From NCBI RefSeq assembly GCF_005887635.2, contig NZ_CP040818.1, forward strand, positions 3,750,501 through 3,814,500: DNA of 64,000 nucleotides. Direction: 5' to 3'. Made by a program: the position numbers and the translations under genes. The notes under the pieces are model-generated. The model saw only the letters and a program-made list of their open reading frames with translations. It ran no database searches and was not told the DNA's origin. Shown here piece by piece: positions 27,001 to 34,970 of the stretch. Numbering within the stretch: the first letter of the stretch is position 1; each line of letters begins with the position of its first letter. Source of the DNA: Paroceanicella profunda. Lineage in GTDB: Bacteria > Pseudomonadota > Alphaproteobacteria > Rhodobacterales > Rhodobacteraceae.

Positions 27001-27420
27001 GAGAACCATATTGCGATTCAAAAGGTTCGCCTAAATGAGCCCCTGACAGCACAAGACCTGGCGGAATTGGAGCGCATCTTTATCGAAGCCGCTGTCGCCG
27101 CTCCCGAGGACTTGGAGCGAATCCGCAATGATGGCGGGCTTGGGATTTTCGTTCGCTCTCTGGTCGGCCTCGATCGCGAAGCAGCAAAACACGCGTTCGA
27201 TCAATTCCAGTGCAAGCGAAAGCTGTCGGCCAATCAGATCGAATTTCTTAACATGATAATTGAGTACCTTACGGACCGGGGCGTAATGGATCCACGGCTA
27301 CTCTATGAGAGCCCTTTCACCGATTTCGATGCGATGGGGGTGGAAGGTGTTTTCGACAATATGGGTGTTTTTGAGCTTATCAGTATCTTGGAGGAGGTTC
27401 GGCAGCGTGCGGCTGCTTGA
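24028..27420 (+). CDS. hsdR: Type I restriction endonuclease subunit HsdR
   Basis: An 1130-residue protein. The N-terminal DUF4145-like helical domain (about 1-130) and a coiled-coil (ARERDRAEQLRLKGDGDRLK) precede the nuclease domain, whose EAK motif is LGLVEAKR near 269. The motor has Walker A MATGSGKTRT near 384, DEAH box VIDEAHRSIYRKY near 481 and motif VI GRGTRLCPD near 718. The C-terminal EcoEI-type region ends the protein. All key motifs are intact. It translocates and cuts unmodified DNA with HsdMS. It is the last gene of the operon, overlapping the GmrSD-like gene, and the right-hand copy of the 17-bp direct repeat follows 13 nt after its stop. Confidence 0.93.
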   Translation: MSQFAFLQAEFSEVHEHAVKAESLALSDPRSACFYARLALEVAVKWMYRHDRALRSPYETTLSALIHEPTFRKLVGDALVAKGKVVKDLGNAAVHEPKPVAPARAITAVRELFHIAYWLVRTYAKGVKPAAAVAFSADALPNTTQVEASTLGKLKEIAKRFDQAARERDRAEQLRLKGDGDRLKLENEIRRLQDEIAKIKKANQAIPDGHDYNEAQTRDAFIDLLLAEAGWTFTRPGHDTECPISGMPNATGEGFVDYVLWGDDGRPLGLVEAKRTRRDARAGQRQAELYADALERQFAQRPIIFYSNGYEHWIWDDRRYPPRPIQGFLKKDELDLAIQRRATRKPLAPEDINSKIVERYYQTRAIRRVAEAFEKDNLRKALLVMATGSGKTRTVIALSDLLMRANWAKRILFLADRVALVNQASNAFKVFLPQASPVNLVTDKAAHGRVYVSTYPTMMGLIDETRSGVRRFGPGHFDLIVIDEAHRSIYRKYKAIFDYFDSLLVGLTATPKDEVDRDTYALFDLERGIPTDAYGLDEAVSDGFLVPPKAVSVPLKFQREGIKYDDLSEEEKEAWDAIEWDEDGAIPDRVEAAAVNKWLFNEDTVDKVLEHVMTHGLKVADGDRLGKTIIFAKNHDHAQFIAERFDANYPHLQGRFARVIDFKTEYAQSLIDDFSSADKEPHIAISVDMLDTGIDIPEVVNLVFFKIVRSKTKFWQMIGRGTRLCPDLFGIGLHKEYFYVFDFCQNFEFFNQNPDFSEGSSGASLSERLFAARVELVGELDRHGYPDGDDPAAVLRRDVVARLRAEVDSMNIENFIVRPKRRIVETYRADDVWSKLGLDERTELIDHIAGLPSAVVDDDISAKQFDYLMLQTQLAVLRAEKAFAGYKKRIVDLAAALEELGNVPMVAAEMAFILEIQTDEFWQDVTPPILEAIRRRLRSLIKLIELKKRPHVYTDFEDEIGGPTEVELQGVAVGTDMHRFRVKARHFLKEHENHIAIQKVRLNEPLTAQDLAELERIFIEAAVAAPEDLERIRNDGGLGIFVRSLVGLDREAAKHAFDQFQCKRKLSANQIEFLNMIIEYLTDRGVMDPRLLYESPFTDFDAMGVEGVFDNMGVFELISILEEVRQRAAA

Positions 27421-27433
27421 TGTATAATTGCTT

Positions 27434-27450
27434 TGATACAAATCCTCGGA
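27434..27450 (+). repeat. 17-bp direct repeat, right copy
   Basis: TGATACAAATCCTCGGA, identical to 9229-9245, starting 13 nt past the hsdR stop. Unlike the left copy it is not half of an inverted repeat here. Together the copies delimit an 18.2-kb segment holding all the defence genes. Confidence 0.6.
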
Positions 27451-28142
27451 CTCCAATGGCTGGAAACCGTGGTTTTATATCAGCCAGTCTCCCAAACCTA
27501 ACCGGTCTCGGCTCCCTTAATCGCCGGGTCCGACCCGCCACCCCAGCGATCTCGCATCGAGTGAGTCTATTGATTTCGACGATTTTGACGGTACTCTAAA
27601 GAGGACAAAAGCTTCGAGCTGTGAGGCCCACGCCTCATCGCCAGACGGCCGATAGATGCCGATAGTTCACAGAATTTTTTCTGTGCTGAAATTGCCAAAA
27701 AATCCTTCAAGATCAAAAGGATAACTTTTTGACGGCCTGTGCCTCGGCGCTGTCGGCCAGAATAAATTTTTTCGGCAACAAAACCAATCACTTATGGCAG
27801 GAAAAACATTAGAGTGGGAGTGATTCAGACCTATCCGAGTGTATCCGAAACTACGCCATATTCCCCTATAACACACTGAAATATCTAAATAAAATTTCCG
27901 TTATCTATCGCGGTCTATCGCCGGGTAAGCCTTGGGATTGACAGCATAGTTGACGGTAGGGCGGCTCTTGTTTCACCGTCGAATTGCATATTCCGTCACG
28001 GCTCAGAGAGCTTGTGACGGTACTTTTTTCGGCGTTATTCCTTTGAATTTAAAAGGAAACTGGCCGTTCATCGAGGCCGACTTTAGCCTGACGGTATAAT
28101 TGGCGGCTCTCTAGCGCTTCTTGAACGTTTTCGGAGGGCCCA
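27451..28142. other. AT-rich non-coding region between hsdR and a truncated integrase
   Basis: About 690 nt without a convincing gene and clearly richer in A+T than the surroundings. It contains a CACAGAA-tttt-TTCTGTG hairpin (27668-27685), an intrinsic terminator (27993-28029), paired short repeats (TATCCGA twice near 27835, CTATCGC twice near 27910) and four of five TGACGGTA motifs. The composition and repeats are like an integrase attachment-site arm region. Confidence 0.6.
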
Positions 28143-28215
28143 ATGCTGATTGATGCTGCTATCAAGGCACTGAAACCACGAGAGAAATTATACAAGGTCG
28201 CTGACCGTGACGGTA
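27586..28215 (+). repeat. Five dispersed TGACGGTA motifs upstream of and inside the integrase start
   Basis: Exact copies, all in the same orientation, lie at 27586-27593, 27951-27958, 28015-28022, 28089-28096 and 28208-28215. Chance expectation for one 8-mer in 630 nt is about 0.01, so the enrichment is real. Tyrosine integrases with an N-terminal arm-binding domain recognise short direct repeats of this kind, so arm-type sites are the likeliest reading. Confidence 0.55.
27993..28029 (+). terminator. Strong intrinsic terminator in the integrase upstream region
   Basis: Outer stem CCGTCAC (27993-27999)/GTGACGG (28014-28020) and inner stem GCTC/GAGC around AGA, followed by TAC and a T6 run (28024-28029). 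No gene ends within 500 nt upstream on this strand, so it may end an unrecognised small RNA or insulate the integrase. Confidence 0.75.
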
Positions 28216-28436
28216 TGTACGTCGCGGTCCAGCCCTCCGGGGCGATCGTGTTCCGTTACGACTACCGCATAAACGGTCGCCGAGAGACATTGACACTTGA
28301 TCGATATGGCTCGGCCGGCATGTCTCTGGCGCGTGCGCGGGAGAAACTGATCGACGCGCAGCGCGCTTGTCCGTCATCAGATGATTTGCCACTTGGACTC
28401 CCAAGCGTGGGCGCATGCGGTGATATCGCGCTGTAG
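28143..28436 (+). pseudogene. Truncated tyrosine integrase (arm-binding domain only)
   Basis: A 97-codon frame. The first 76 residues match the DUF4102-type N-terminal domain of tyrosine recombinases: MLIDAAIKALKPREKLYKVA, DRDGMYVAVQPSGAIVFRYD, LTLDRYGSAGMSLARAREKL. After ACGCGCAGCGC (about 28370) the sequence no longer resembles an integrase, and a stop follows; the core-binding and catalytic (R-H-R-Y) domains are missing. The break abuts the glutathione S-transferase end, so this is where the mobile element was truncated. The start ATG 28143 follows a GGAGG. Confidence 0.85.
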
Positions 28437-28583
28437 CGCTCAAATCGGTCGGGTCAGCTCGACGGGCAACGTTGTCTGGGCTGAAAAATCGCTCCCGATA
28501 GGCCGATGACGCCTGCGCGGGCCCTGGAGACATCCCCGCGATGCCGGCCACGGTGGCTCTCTGGCTCTCGCGTTCGTGCAACG

Positions 28584-29219
28584 CTATTTGGCCGGGCTGG
28601 CCGATCGGGCCGCCAAGCCTACGGGCGTGCGCATCAGAGGTGTAAAGCCCGGCAAGCGCTCGACACGGTGCAACCAAGACGTCACGTTCTCATAGTCTGA
28701 GAGGTCAACATTTCCTTCCGGCGCGTGGGCTGTGTATGTGTACAGCGCGACGTCGGCCAGAGTGGGCCGTTGCAAGGCGAGCCATTCTTGTCCCGAGAGA
28801 TAAAGGTTCAGAATTCGCAGCAGGTCGTGTGATCTGCGGATGGCCTCCTCGGCACCTGTCAGGTTCTCCTGCCATACCGTAACGAGGCGTGCTGCGCACG
28901 GGCCTCGTGTGACCTCGCCGGCAGCGACGCTCAACCATCGCTGCACCTGCGCCATGCCGGCGGCATCCTCCGGCAGCCAGTCGGTTCGGCCGAACTTGCG
29001 CGCCAGGTAAACGAGTATCGCATTGGAGTCCGAGACGATGACGCCCTCGTCCTCCAGGACCGGAATCTGGCCGAACGGGTTCAGCTTCATGAAGGACGCC
29101 TGGTGCTGAGCGCCCTTTCGGAGGTCAACCTCGATGAGCTCGCATGTGGCGCCGATGAGCGACAGGAACAACCGCGCCCGGTGGGAGTGCCCCGACTGAG
29201 GATGATAGTAGAGTTTCAT
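28584..29219 (-). CDS. Glutathione S-transferase family protein
   Basis: A 211-residue protein starting MKLYYHPQSGHSHRARL at ATG 29219; the longer in-frame start is less likely. The thioredoxin-fold N-terminal domain shows the GSH-site segments KLNPFGQIPVLED (cis-Pro) and VSDSNAILVYLARKFG (Ser-Asp contacts). The helical C-terminal domain includes QRPTLADVALYTYTAHAPEG, with the conserved N-capping Asp. It is the last gene of the aldoxime/nitrile operon, 22 nt after the aldoxime dehydratase. A role in detoxifying reactive nitrile intermediates is inference from position. Confidence 0.9.
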   Translation of the reverse strand: MKLYYHPQSGHSHRARLFLSLIGATCELIEVDLRKGAQHQASFMKLNPFGQIPVLEDEGVIVSDSNAILVYLARKFGRTDWLPEDAAGMAQVQRWLSVAAGEVTRGPCAARLVTVWQENLTGAEEAIRRSHDLLRILNLYLSGQEWLALQRPTLADVALYTYTAHAPEGNVDLSDYENVTSWLHRVERLPGFTPLMRTPVGLAARSASPAK

Positions 29220-29241
29220 GGAAGCTCCTGACGGGCGCATG

Positions 29242-30297
29242 TCAGATGCACACAACGCTTTCGAAGTAAGGCAGAAGTCCGGTATCGGGATGACAGTTTA
29301 CGTATTCAAACGTCGCCGTCTGGAGCACGAACAACTCGTGCCAGGAGACGAACTGCCGCTGCTCCTTGTATTTGCGGTTCATGGCGATTGCGTGTCGATA
29401 GATATCAAGATGGGTCTTGTGCGCCGCTGACCAGGCTTCCAAGTGAGCAAGCGAGAGAAAGTGGGCGACAACGCAGCTTTCGCGTCGCTCGGTCCCGTCA
29501 TCGTCCAGGTTGGCGAGGACGAGCAGGGAAAGCGTTCCCGTCTCCTGCTTATGTTCGCCCAGATAGTCCGTCCCGGTCAGGAGCCTCGGGCGCATGTTCT
29601 CGATATAGTCTCCGAGCTGCTCCGCATCGGCAATGGCCCAGTATTGGCCCGAACGTAGCGTCACCATGTTGACGGGGGCTGTCACCAGCAGGCGCTGGCC
29701 GCGACCTGCGACGGGCTTCGACTGCGGCGCCCGTTCCCCGTGAGGGCTTTCCAGCCTGTCGATGGCGGCGAGCGGGATTCTGTCCCGGGCAGCGCCGAAA
29801 TAACCATTGGCTGCGCTGGACACGATGACGCTGCCGTCGGTCTGGCCGATGCCGATCCGGTACCAGTTCTCTGAATAGATGGTCTCGTGCCGATCATAGG
29901 GAACGGAGATGGTCTCCCGCCAGGTGCCGGTGGTGTCGGTCAGCCGGGCGTCCTCCTTCAGCCAGGCGACGAGGGGTGAGCCGGCAGCCCACCGCGCGTG
30001 CTTGACCGGGTCGGTCCAATAGGCGACGACGACGGCATTCGTCATGCCGCGCTCGTCCTTGGCGCGCATGATCTCTGACGAATCCGGGCCGAATGGGTGG
30101 TCGAAGCTTTCCCGCGCGCGGTCGAAGAAGGCCCGCTCCTGAGACCAATTCAGTTCCTCTCCCTGGAGTGCGAAATAATCCGAGATAATGGCGCTCACAG
30201 GCTTGTTCCAACCCAGCGCGTATCTCGGGGCTGCTGGTGCATGCCCGTCCGGCTTCCGTGCCGGGACGGTTCTCTCGTATTCGACGTGAAAGACCAT
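29242..30297 (-). CDS. oxd: Heme-dependent aldoxime dehydratase (Oxd family)
   Basis: A 351-residue protein, the usual length of phenylacetaldoxime dehydratases, which dehydrate R-CH=N-OH to nitrile at a ferrous heme. Recognisable segments are FGPDSSEIMRAKDERGMTNA, YSENWYRIGIGQ, NMVTLRSGQYWAIADAEQL, FLSLAHLEAWSAAHKTHLDI and SWHELFVL. By position relative to characterised Oxd enzymes, His296 (in AHKTH) is the likely proximal heme ligand, His320 (SWHEL) the catalytic acid-base and Ser216 the substrate contact; the exact mapping needs alignment. It lies in one operon with nitrilase, which would take the nitrile on to the carboxylic acid. Confidence 0.9.
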   Translation of the reverse strand: MVFHVEYERTVPARKPDGHAPAAPRYALGWNKPVSAIISDYFALQGEELNWSQERAFFDRARESFDHPFGPDSSEIMRAKDERGMTNAVVVAYWTDPVKHARWAAGSPLVAWLKEDARLTDTTGTWRETISVPYDRHETIYSENWYRIGIGQTDGSVIVSSAANGYFGAARDRIPLAAIDRLESPHGERAPQSKPVAGRGQRLLVTAPVNMVTLRSGQYWAIADAEQLGDYIENMRPRLLTGTDYLGEHKQETGTLSLLVLANLDDDGTERRESCVVAHFLSLAHLEAWSAAHKTHLDIYRHAIAMNRKYKEQRQFVSWHELFVLQTATFEYVNCHPDTGLLPYFESVVCI

Positions 30298-30403
30298 TCT
30301 GTCTCCTTATCGGCGCGTGACTCCGCCGTCAGCCGCCTGGAGAGGTCGGCCGTCTGGCGCTTGGGTCGTTCTCTGAGATTCGGGCGCGGCGCGAGCGGCC
30401 CCG

Positions 30404-30799
30404 CTATGTCAGCCGGTGATATGTCTTGGAGGCGATCTTCCAGCCGTCAGCCAGCTTCACCAGTGTGAGATAATCCAGGAACACGATTTGCCCGATGCGG
30501 ACCCGCACCTTGGCAAATGCCTGCGTCGCGGCCGCGACATCGAGAGCAAGCAACCTGTCCTCCCGGAGTGCGCCCAGTGACTGTGGCGACTGGCGGCCAG
30601 CAAGGATCTGGCGATACCGCGCAAGCGGCCACAGCACGACCTCGCCTTCCTCGCTGCGCCCATAAAGGTGCGCGTTGCCGTCAAAAATGCGATCGAGGAT
30701 AGCGAGATCGTTCGTGTGCACTAAGTCGAAATAGTCCTGAACTAGAGGGCGGATTTCCGCGGCGTGAGCATCGTCGACCGTCATCATTTCAGTGGTCAT
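30404..30799 (-). CDS. NTF2/SnoaL-like small protein in the aldoxime-nitrile operon
   Basis: A 131-residue protein from ATG 30799 (MTTEMMTVDDAHAAEI), 7 nt after the nitrilase stop. The pattern VQDYFDLVHTNDLAILDRIF, HLYGRSEEGEVVLWP and the C-terminal YLTLVKLADGWKIASKTYHR is that of nuclear transport factor 2-like (lumazine-binding/SnoaL) proteins with a single alpha+beta barrel. Such proteins can be isomerases, dehydratases or carriers. No catalytic residue can be chosen, so a specific reaction is not claimed. Operon context suggests a role in nitrile metabolism. Confidence 0.85.
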   Translation of the reverse strand: MTTEMMTVDDAHAAEIRPLVQDYFDLVHTNDLAILDRIFDGNAHLYGRSEEGEVVLWPLARYRQILAGRQSPQSLGALREDRLLALDVAAATQAFAKVRVRIGQIVFLDYLTLVKLADGWKIASKTYHRLT

Positions 30800-30806
30800 G
30801 GCAGCC

Positions 30807-31751
30807 TCACGCTTCGACGACGTCGTGGACGGCGACCACCGATCTGCGCGGTTGCTCGTTGACGATGAGCTTGAACAGATCGGGTCTTGCATAGTGGCCG
30901 TTCACGTCGTGGTCGAACTGCGCCCGTGTGATGTCCTCCATGTCGATCTCGGCAGTGATGATGGCCTCGCCGCTGAAATCGGGCCCGGCAATGATGTTCC
31001 CCAGTGGGCCGACGATCATGCTCCCGCCCCGCATGAGGACGTCCTCACTGGTATCCGTGATTGAGTTGCGCATATCCTCGGGGAACTGGCTTCGCTTCAG
31101 GTACTGGCACGCGGACAGGACGAAGCAGCGCCCTTCCAAGGCGACGTGCTGCATCGAAGGCGCCCACGTGTCGCGGTCGTCGGCGGTCGGAGCGCAATAG
31201 AGGGTGAGACCCTTGCTGTACATGGCCATGCGCAACAGCGGGACATAGTTCTCCCAGCAGATGACTGCGCCCATCGGCCCCCAGGGTGTGTCCACCGCCG
31301 TCAGCGTCGAGCCGTCGCCATGGCCCCACACCAGCCGCTCCGCCGCTGTGGGCAGCGTCTTGCGGTGCTTGCCCAGCAACGTGCCGTCCGGGCCGAAGAA
31401 CAGCGCCGTGCAGTAGAGCGTGCCACCGGCCCGCTCGATGACGCCAATAGTGAGATGAAGCCCCGCCTCGCGCACCGCCGCGCTGAGGCGCTCCGTCTCG
31501 GCGCCGGGAACGGGAATGGCCCGCGAGGCGTAAGCGAGGAACTCTTCGCGCGTGGCCGGACGGCGCATCCCGACACAGATGTGGAAGTCGGCGCCCTTGG
31601 GATAGCCCCCGACGAAGGCTTCGGGAAACACCGCGACCTGCACGCCCTTGCGCCCACACTCGGCAATGAGCGCTTCCGCCTTCGCGAGGGTCGCCTCGGT
31701 GTCCGCTCCCTCCGTGCCGGCCTGAACGACCGCGACCTTGATTTTTGCCAT
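30807..31751 (-). CDS. nit: Nitrilase (carbon-nitrogen hydrolase)
   Basis: A 314-residue enzyme with the complete nitrilase triad: Glu44 in VFPEAFVGGYP, Lys131 in HRKTLPTAAER and Cys165 in VICWENYVPLLR. The length and the LPTAAERLVWGHGDGS segment match true nitrilases (nitrile + 2 H2O -> acid + NH3) rather than amidases. It follows the broken livF gene by 12 nt and precedes the NTF2-like and aldoxime dehydratase genes, so the operon covers aldoxime -> nitrile -> acid. Substrate range cannot be read from sequence; the presence of Oxd favours arylacetonitrile or alkyl nitriles derived from aldoximes. Confidence 0.93.
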   Translation of the reverse strand: MAKIKVAVVQAGTEGADTEATLAKAEALIAECGRKGVQVAVFPEAFVGGYPKGADFHICVGMRRPATREEFLAYASRAIPVPGAETERLSAAVREAGLHLTIGVIERAGGTLYCTALFFGPDGTLLGKHRKTLPTAAERLVWGHGDGSTLTAVDTPWGPMGAVICWENYVPLLRMAMYSKGLTLYCAPTADDRDTWAPSMQHVALEGRCFVLSACQYLKRSQFPEDMRNSITDTSEDVLMRGGSMIVGPLGNIIAGPDFSGEAIITAEIDMEDITRAQFDHDVNGHYARPDLFKLIVNEQPRRSVVAVHDVVEA

Positions 31752-31763
31752 TACGATCTCCCT

Positions 31764-32132
31764 TCAGATTCCAAGATAGCTGCGGCGGACCTCATCGTTG
31801 TCCGCCAGTTCTTGCGCGGTTCCGCTCAGGGTGATGTGACCGCTGTCAAGCACGTATGCGCGCTGAACCAGCTCCAGGGCGCTTGCCACGTTCTGTTCCA
31901 CCAGCAGAACGGAGACCCCGGTCGCGTTCACCCGCCGCACGGCGTTCTGAACCTCCTCCACCATCAGCGGAGCGAGGCCGTGCCCCGGCTCGTCGAGCAT
32001 GAGAAGCTTCGGCTTCGACATGAGCGCGCGGCAGATGGCGACCATCTGCTGTTCGCCGCCCGACATGGACATCACCTTCTGCCCGCGCCGTTCTTTCAGC
32101 CGCGGGAACATCGAAAAGCAGGCGTGCATGTC
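31764..32132 (-). pseudogene. livF: livF, 3' part (separated by IS21 insertion)
   Basis: This part encodes the C-terminal half of a branched-chain amino acid ABC ATPase: the signature motif MSGGEQQMVAICRAL, Walker B LLMLDEPGHGLAP and the H-loop-region equivalent VSVLLVEQNV. Reading across the insertion, EDMH of the 5' part joins ACFSMFPRL here, restoring one frame. The split separates Walker A from the signature motif, so no functional ATPase can be made. Polar effects on nitrilase and the downstream genes are likely unless the IS supplies a promoter. Confidence 0.9.
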
Positions 32133-32245
32133 TGTTGGATGTCACTGAGAACTGACCCAGCAGCGATAGGAAATGTCACTGAGAATTGACCCATGTGGAA
32201 CCCTCCCCCTGACGAGATTTGTCGGGGGTCATTGGAGTGATCGAC

Positions 32246-33775
32246 ATGGATTTTTTGAGCGTCATTCGACGGTGGGCACTGCGGGACAAGATGCCCATCC
32301 GCGAGATTTCGCGGCGGACTGGACTGTCCCGAAATACGATCAGGCGTTACCTGCGTGCCGGGATCGTCGAGCCCAAGTTCAAGGCACCATCGAGGCCGAG
32401 CAAGCTCGACCCGTACGCGGAGAAGCTGTCGGGCTGGTTGCTGGCCGAACAGCGCAAATCGCGCAAAGAGCGGCGGACGGCGAAACAGATGCACGCGGAT
32501 CTGGTTCAGCTGGGGTTCGATGGGTCCTACGAGCGGGTCTCAGCCTTTGTCCGAGCCTGGAAATCGGACCGGCAGCGCGCGCAGAACACGACGGATCGCG
32601 GGACATTCGTGCCTCTGGTGTTCAAGCCGGGCGAGGCCTTCCAATTCGATTGGAGCGAAGACTACGCGATCGTCGGGGGTGAACGGACCAAGCTGCAGGT
32701 CGCACACATCAAGCTGTCGCACAGCCGCGTGTTCCTGGTCAGGGCATATTTGCTGCAGACACACGAGATGCTGTTCGACGCGCATTGGCATGCGTTCAGA
32801 ATCTTCGAAGGCGTGCCGGGCCGCGGGATCTACGACAATATGCGCACGGCGGTGGACCGCGTGGGCGTCGGCAAAAAGCGCGATGTAAATGCGCGCTTCA
32901 TGGCGATGACCAGCCACTACGTGTTCGAACCCGACTTTTGCAATCCGGCGGCGGGATGGGAAAAGGGCCAGGTCGAGAAGAACGTCCGCGATGCGCGCAG
33001 CAGGATGTGGCAGGTGATGCCCACCTTCCCTGATCTCGATGCGCTGAACTGCTGGCTGGAAGAACGGTGCAAGGCGCTGTGGGCCGAAACCGCACATGGC
33101 GGTTTGCCCGGCAGCATCGCAGACGTCTGGCAAGCGGAGAAGCCCTCGCTGATGCCGTTGCCCACCGCGTTCGACGGTTATGTCGAGCAAAGCAAGCGGG
33201 TGTCCCCAACCTGCCTCGTCACGTTTGATCGCAATCGCTACTCCGTGCCTGCCAGCTTTGCGAACCGGCCAGTCAGCCTGCACATCTACCCCGAAAGGCT
33301 GGTTGTCGTTGCTGAAGGGCATGTCGTCTGCGAGCACCAGCGCATCATTGAAAGGTCGCATCGGCAACCGGGCCGCGTCATCTATGACTGGCGGCATTAC
33401 CTGGCCGTGATCCAGCGCAAGCCCGGTGCGCTGCGTAACGGCGCCCCGTTTGTTGAGATGCCGAGGGGCTTTCGTGAGCTGCAGGATCAGATGCTGCGCA
33501 GACCCGGCGGTGATCGGGAGATGGTCGACGTCCTGTCGTTGGTATTGCATCACGACGAACAGGCGGTCCTGTGCGCGGTGGACATGGCGTTGAAGGCCGG
33601 CGTGCCGACAAAGACCCACGTGCTGAACCTATTGCACAGGCTGGTGAACGGCACTTCAGTCGAGTTGCCAGACGTAACGCCGCCTCCGGCCTTGACGCTG
33701 AGCAAGGAGCCCGAGGCCAATGTTGCACGCTACGATGGGCTGCGCACATCCGGAGGCAAACGCCATGCGTCATGA
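32246..33775 (+). CDS. istA: IS21 transposase IstA
   Basis: About 509 residues from ATG 32246 ([15 protein letters not shown]), preceded by GGAG; the upstream TTG opening is less likely. The N-terminal helix-turn-helix has [20 protein letters not shown]. The rve integrase core has [12 protein letters not shown] (first Asp), [11 protein letters not shown] (second Asp) and [16 protein letters not shown] (Glu). The C-terminal Mu-type beta-barrel segment reads [17 protein letters not shown]. It catalyses strand transfer with the IstB ATPase as helper. Confidence 0.95.
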   Translation: MDFLSVIRRWALRDKMPIREISRRTGLSRNTIRRYLRAGIVEPKFKAPSRPSKLDPYAEKLSGWLLAEQRKSRKERRTAKQMHADLVQLGFDGSYERVSAFVRAWKSDRQRAQNTTDRGTFVPLVFKPGEAFQFDWSEDYAIVGGERTKLQVAHIKLSHSRVFLVRAYLLQTHEMLFDAHWHAFRIFEGVPGRGIYDNMRTAVDRVGVGKKRDVNARFMAMTSHYVFEPDFCNPAAGWEKGQVEKNVRDARSRMWQVMPTFPDLDALNCWLEERCKALWAETAHGGLPGSIADVWQAEKPSLMPLPTAFDGYVEQSKRVSPTCLVTFDRNRYSVPASFANRPVSLHIYPERLVVVAEGHVVCEHQRIIERSHRQPGRVIYDWRHYLAVIQRKPGALRNGAPFVEMPRGFRELQDQMLRRPGGDREMVDVLSLVLHHDEQAVLCAVDMALKAGVPTKTHVLNLLHRLVNGTSVELPDVTPPPALTLSKEPEANVARYDGLRTSGGKRHAS

Positions 33776-34556
33776 TCCCGCCGGAGCTGCCATCGTCATC
33801 ATGCTCCGCAGTCTGAAGATGCCAGGCATGGCCCAAGCCGTGCATGACCTCATGGAACAGGGCGCGCCTGCGTTCGATGCGGCGATCCCGATCCTGTCCC
33901 AGCTGCTGAAGGCTGAAATGGCCGAACGTGAAGTGCGGTCCATCTTTTATCACATGAAGGCAGCGCGCTTCCCGGCCCACAAGGACCTGTCAGGCTTCGA
34001 CTTCGCGGCCAGCGAGGTCAACGAGGCCCTCGTTCGGCAGCTTCATCGATGCGAGTTCCTCGATGCTGCCGAAAACGTGGTCCTGATTGGCGGGCCCGGC
34101 ACCGGGAAAAGCCATGTGGCGACCGCCCTCGGAGTCCAGGCGATTGAGCATCACCGCAAACGCGTGCGCTTCTTCTCCACAGTCGAGCTGGTGAACGCGC
34201 TGGAACAGGAAAAGGCGCTGGGAAGGGCCGGGAAAATCGCCGAGGCGTTGGTGAAAACCGAATTGGTGATCCTCGACGAGCTCGGATACCTGCCGTTCAG
34301 CGCCTCGGGCGGCGCCTTGCTGTTCCACCTCCTCAGCAAACTTTACGAACGCACCAGCGTCGTGATCACCACGAACCTAAGCTTCAGCGAATGGGCCAGC
34401 GTCTTCGGTGACGCCAAGATGACCACGGCGCTCCTCGATCGCCTCACACACCGCTGCCACATCCTGGAAACCGGAAACGACAGTTATCGCTTCAAGGCCA
34501 GCTCCGAGACCGCGAAAAAAAAGAGGAAGGAGACGCCAATGTTGACCCCATCATGA
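33765..34556 (+). CDS. istB: IS21 helper ATPase IstB
   Basis: A 263-residue AAA+ protein started at ATG 33765 with a good GGAGG. It overlaps istA by 11 nt. Walker A is GGPGTGKSH and Walker [13 protein letters not shown], with the conserved [20 protein letters not shown] and the C-terminal [11 protein letters not shown] typical of IstB. It selects the target and stimulates IstA. Confidence 0.95.
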   Translation: MRHDPAGAAIVIMLRSLKMPGMAQAVHDLMEQGAPAFDAAIPILSQLLKAEMAEREVRSIFYHMKAARFPAHKDLSGFDFAASEVNEALVRQLHRCEFLDAAENVVLIGGPGTGKSHVATALGVQAIEHHRKRVRFFSTVELVNALEQEKALGRAGKIAEALVKTELVILDELGYLPFSASGGALLFHLLSKLYERTSVVITTNLSFSEWASVFGDAKMTTALLDRLTHRCHILETGNDSYRFKASSETAKKKRKETPMLTPS

Positions 34557-34628
34557 ACCGACCGACATACTGACAGGCGGGTCAAATCTCGATGACAATG
34601 CTGGGTCAGTTCTCAGTGACATCCAACA

Positions 34629-34970
34629 GTGCATGTCCTCGGCCAGCGGCTCATGCCGGCGGTGGTAGGCACCGATGAGCAGGTTCTCTTCGACCGTCAT
34701 GTCGGGGAACACGTGTCGTCCCTCCGGAACCACCGCGAGGCCGCGGGATACACGTTCGTAGGCGGGCAACGCGGTGATCTCCTGCCCATCGAAGGCAATG
34801 GAACCCGAGACGGAAGGCAGGAGGCCGCCGATGGCCTTGATGAGCGTTGTCTTGCCCGCTGTATTGGCGCCGAGCACCGCTACCGTCTCGCCGCGGCCCA
34901 CGTGGAGCGTGATGCCGCTGAGCACCGGCCGCCCACCGTATCCGGCTGAAAGATCAGTGATGCGCATCAT
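34629..34970 (-). pseudogene. livF: livF, 5' part (separated by IS21 insertion)
   Basis: It starts MMRITDLSAGYGGRP at ATG 34970, overlapping the end of livG. It carries Walker A VLGANTAGKTT and the Q-loop region VVPEGRHVFPDMTVEENL, and breaks after PLAEDMH at the IS right end. The rest of the gene lies at 31764-32132. The usual GANGAGKT has T in place of the second G here; the Walker lysine is present. Confidence 0.9.

Larger units (their letters stand above)
32133..34628 (+). mobile_element. IS21-family insertion sequence, about 2.5 kb
   Basis: The terminal inverted repeats begin TGTTGGATGTCACTGAGAAC (left) and end with the complementary GTTCTCAGTGACATCCAACA (right). The left end carries a second internal copy of the TCACTGAGAAnTGACCCA motif near 32175, as IS21 elements have multiple transposase sites. 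It encodes istA and istB in the same orientation, opposite to livF. It is flanked by the repeat GTGCATGTC (32124-32132 and 34629-34637); up to 2 of these 9 bases could belong to the IS ends, leaving a 7-9-bp target duplication. Both genes look intact, so the insertion is probably recent. Confidence 0.95.

Noticed and set aside
27451..27560. tRNA-like 3' end near the right direct repeat (GGGTCCGACCCGCCACC)
   Set aside because: No cloverleaf could be built: T-loop bases and acceptor pairing are wrong.
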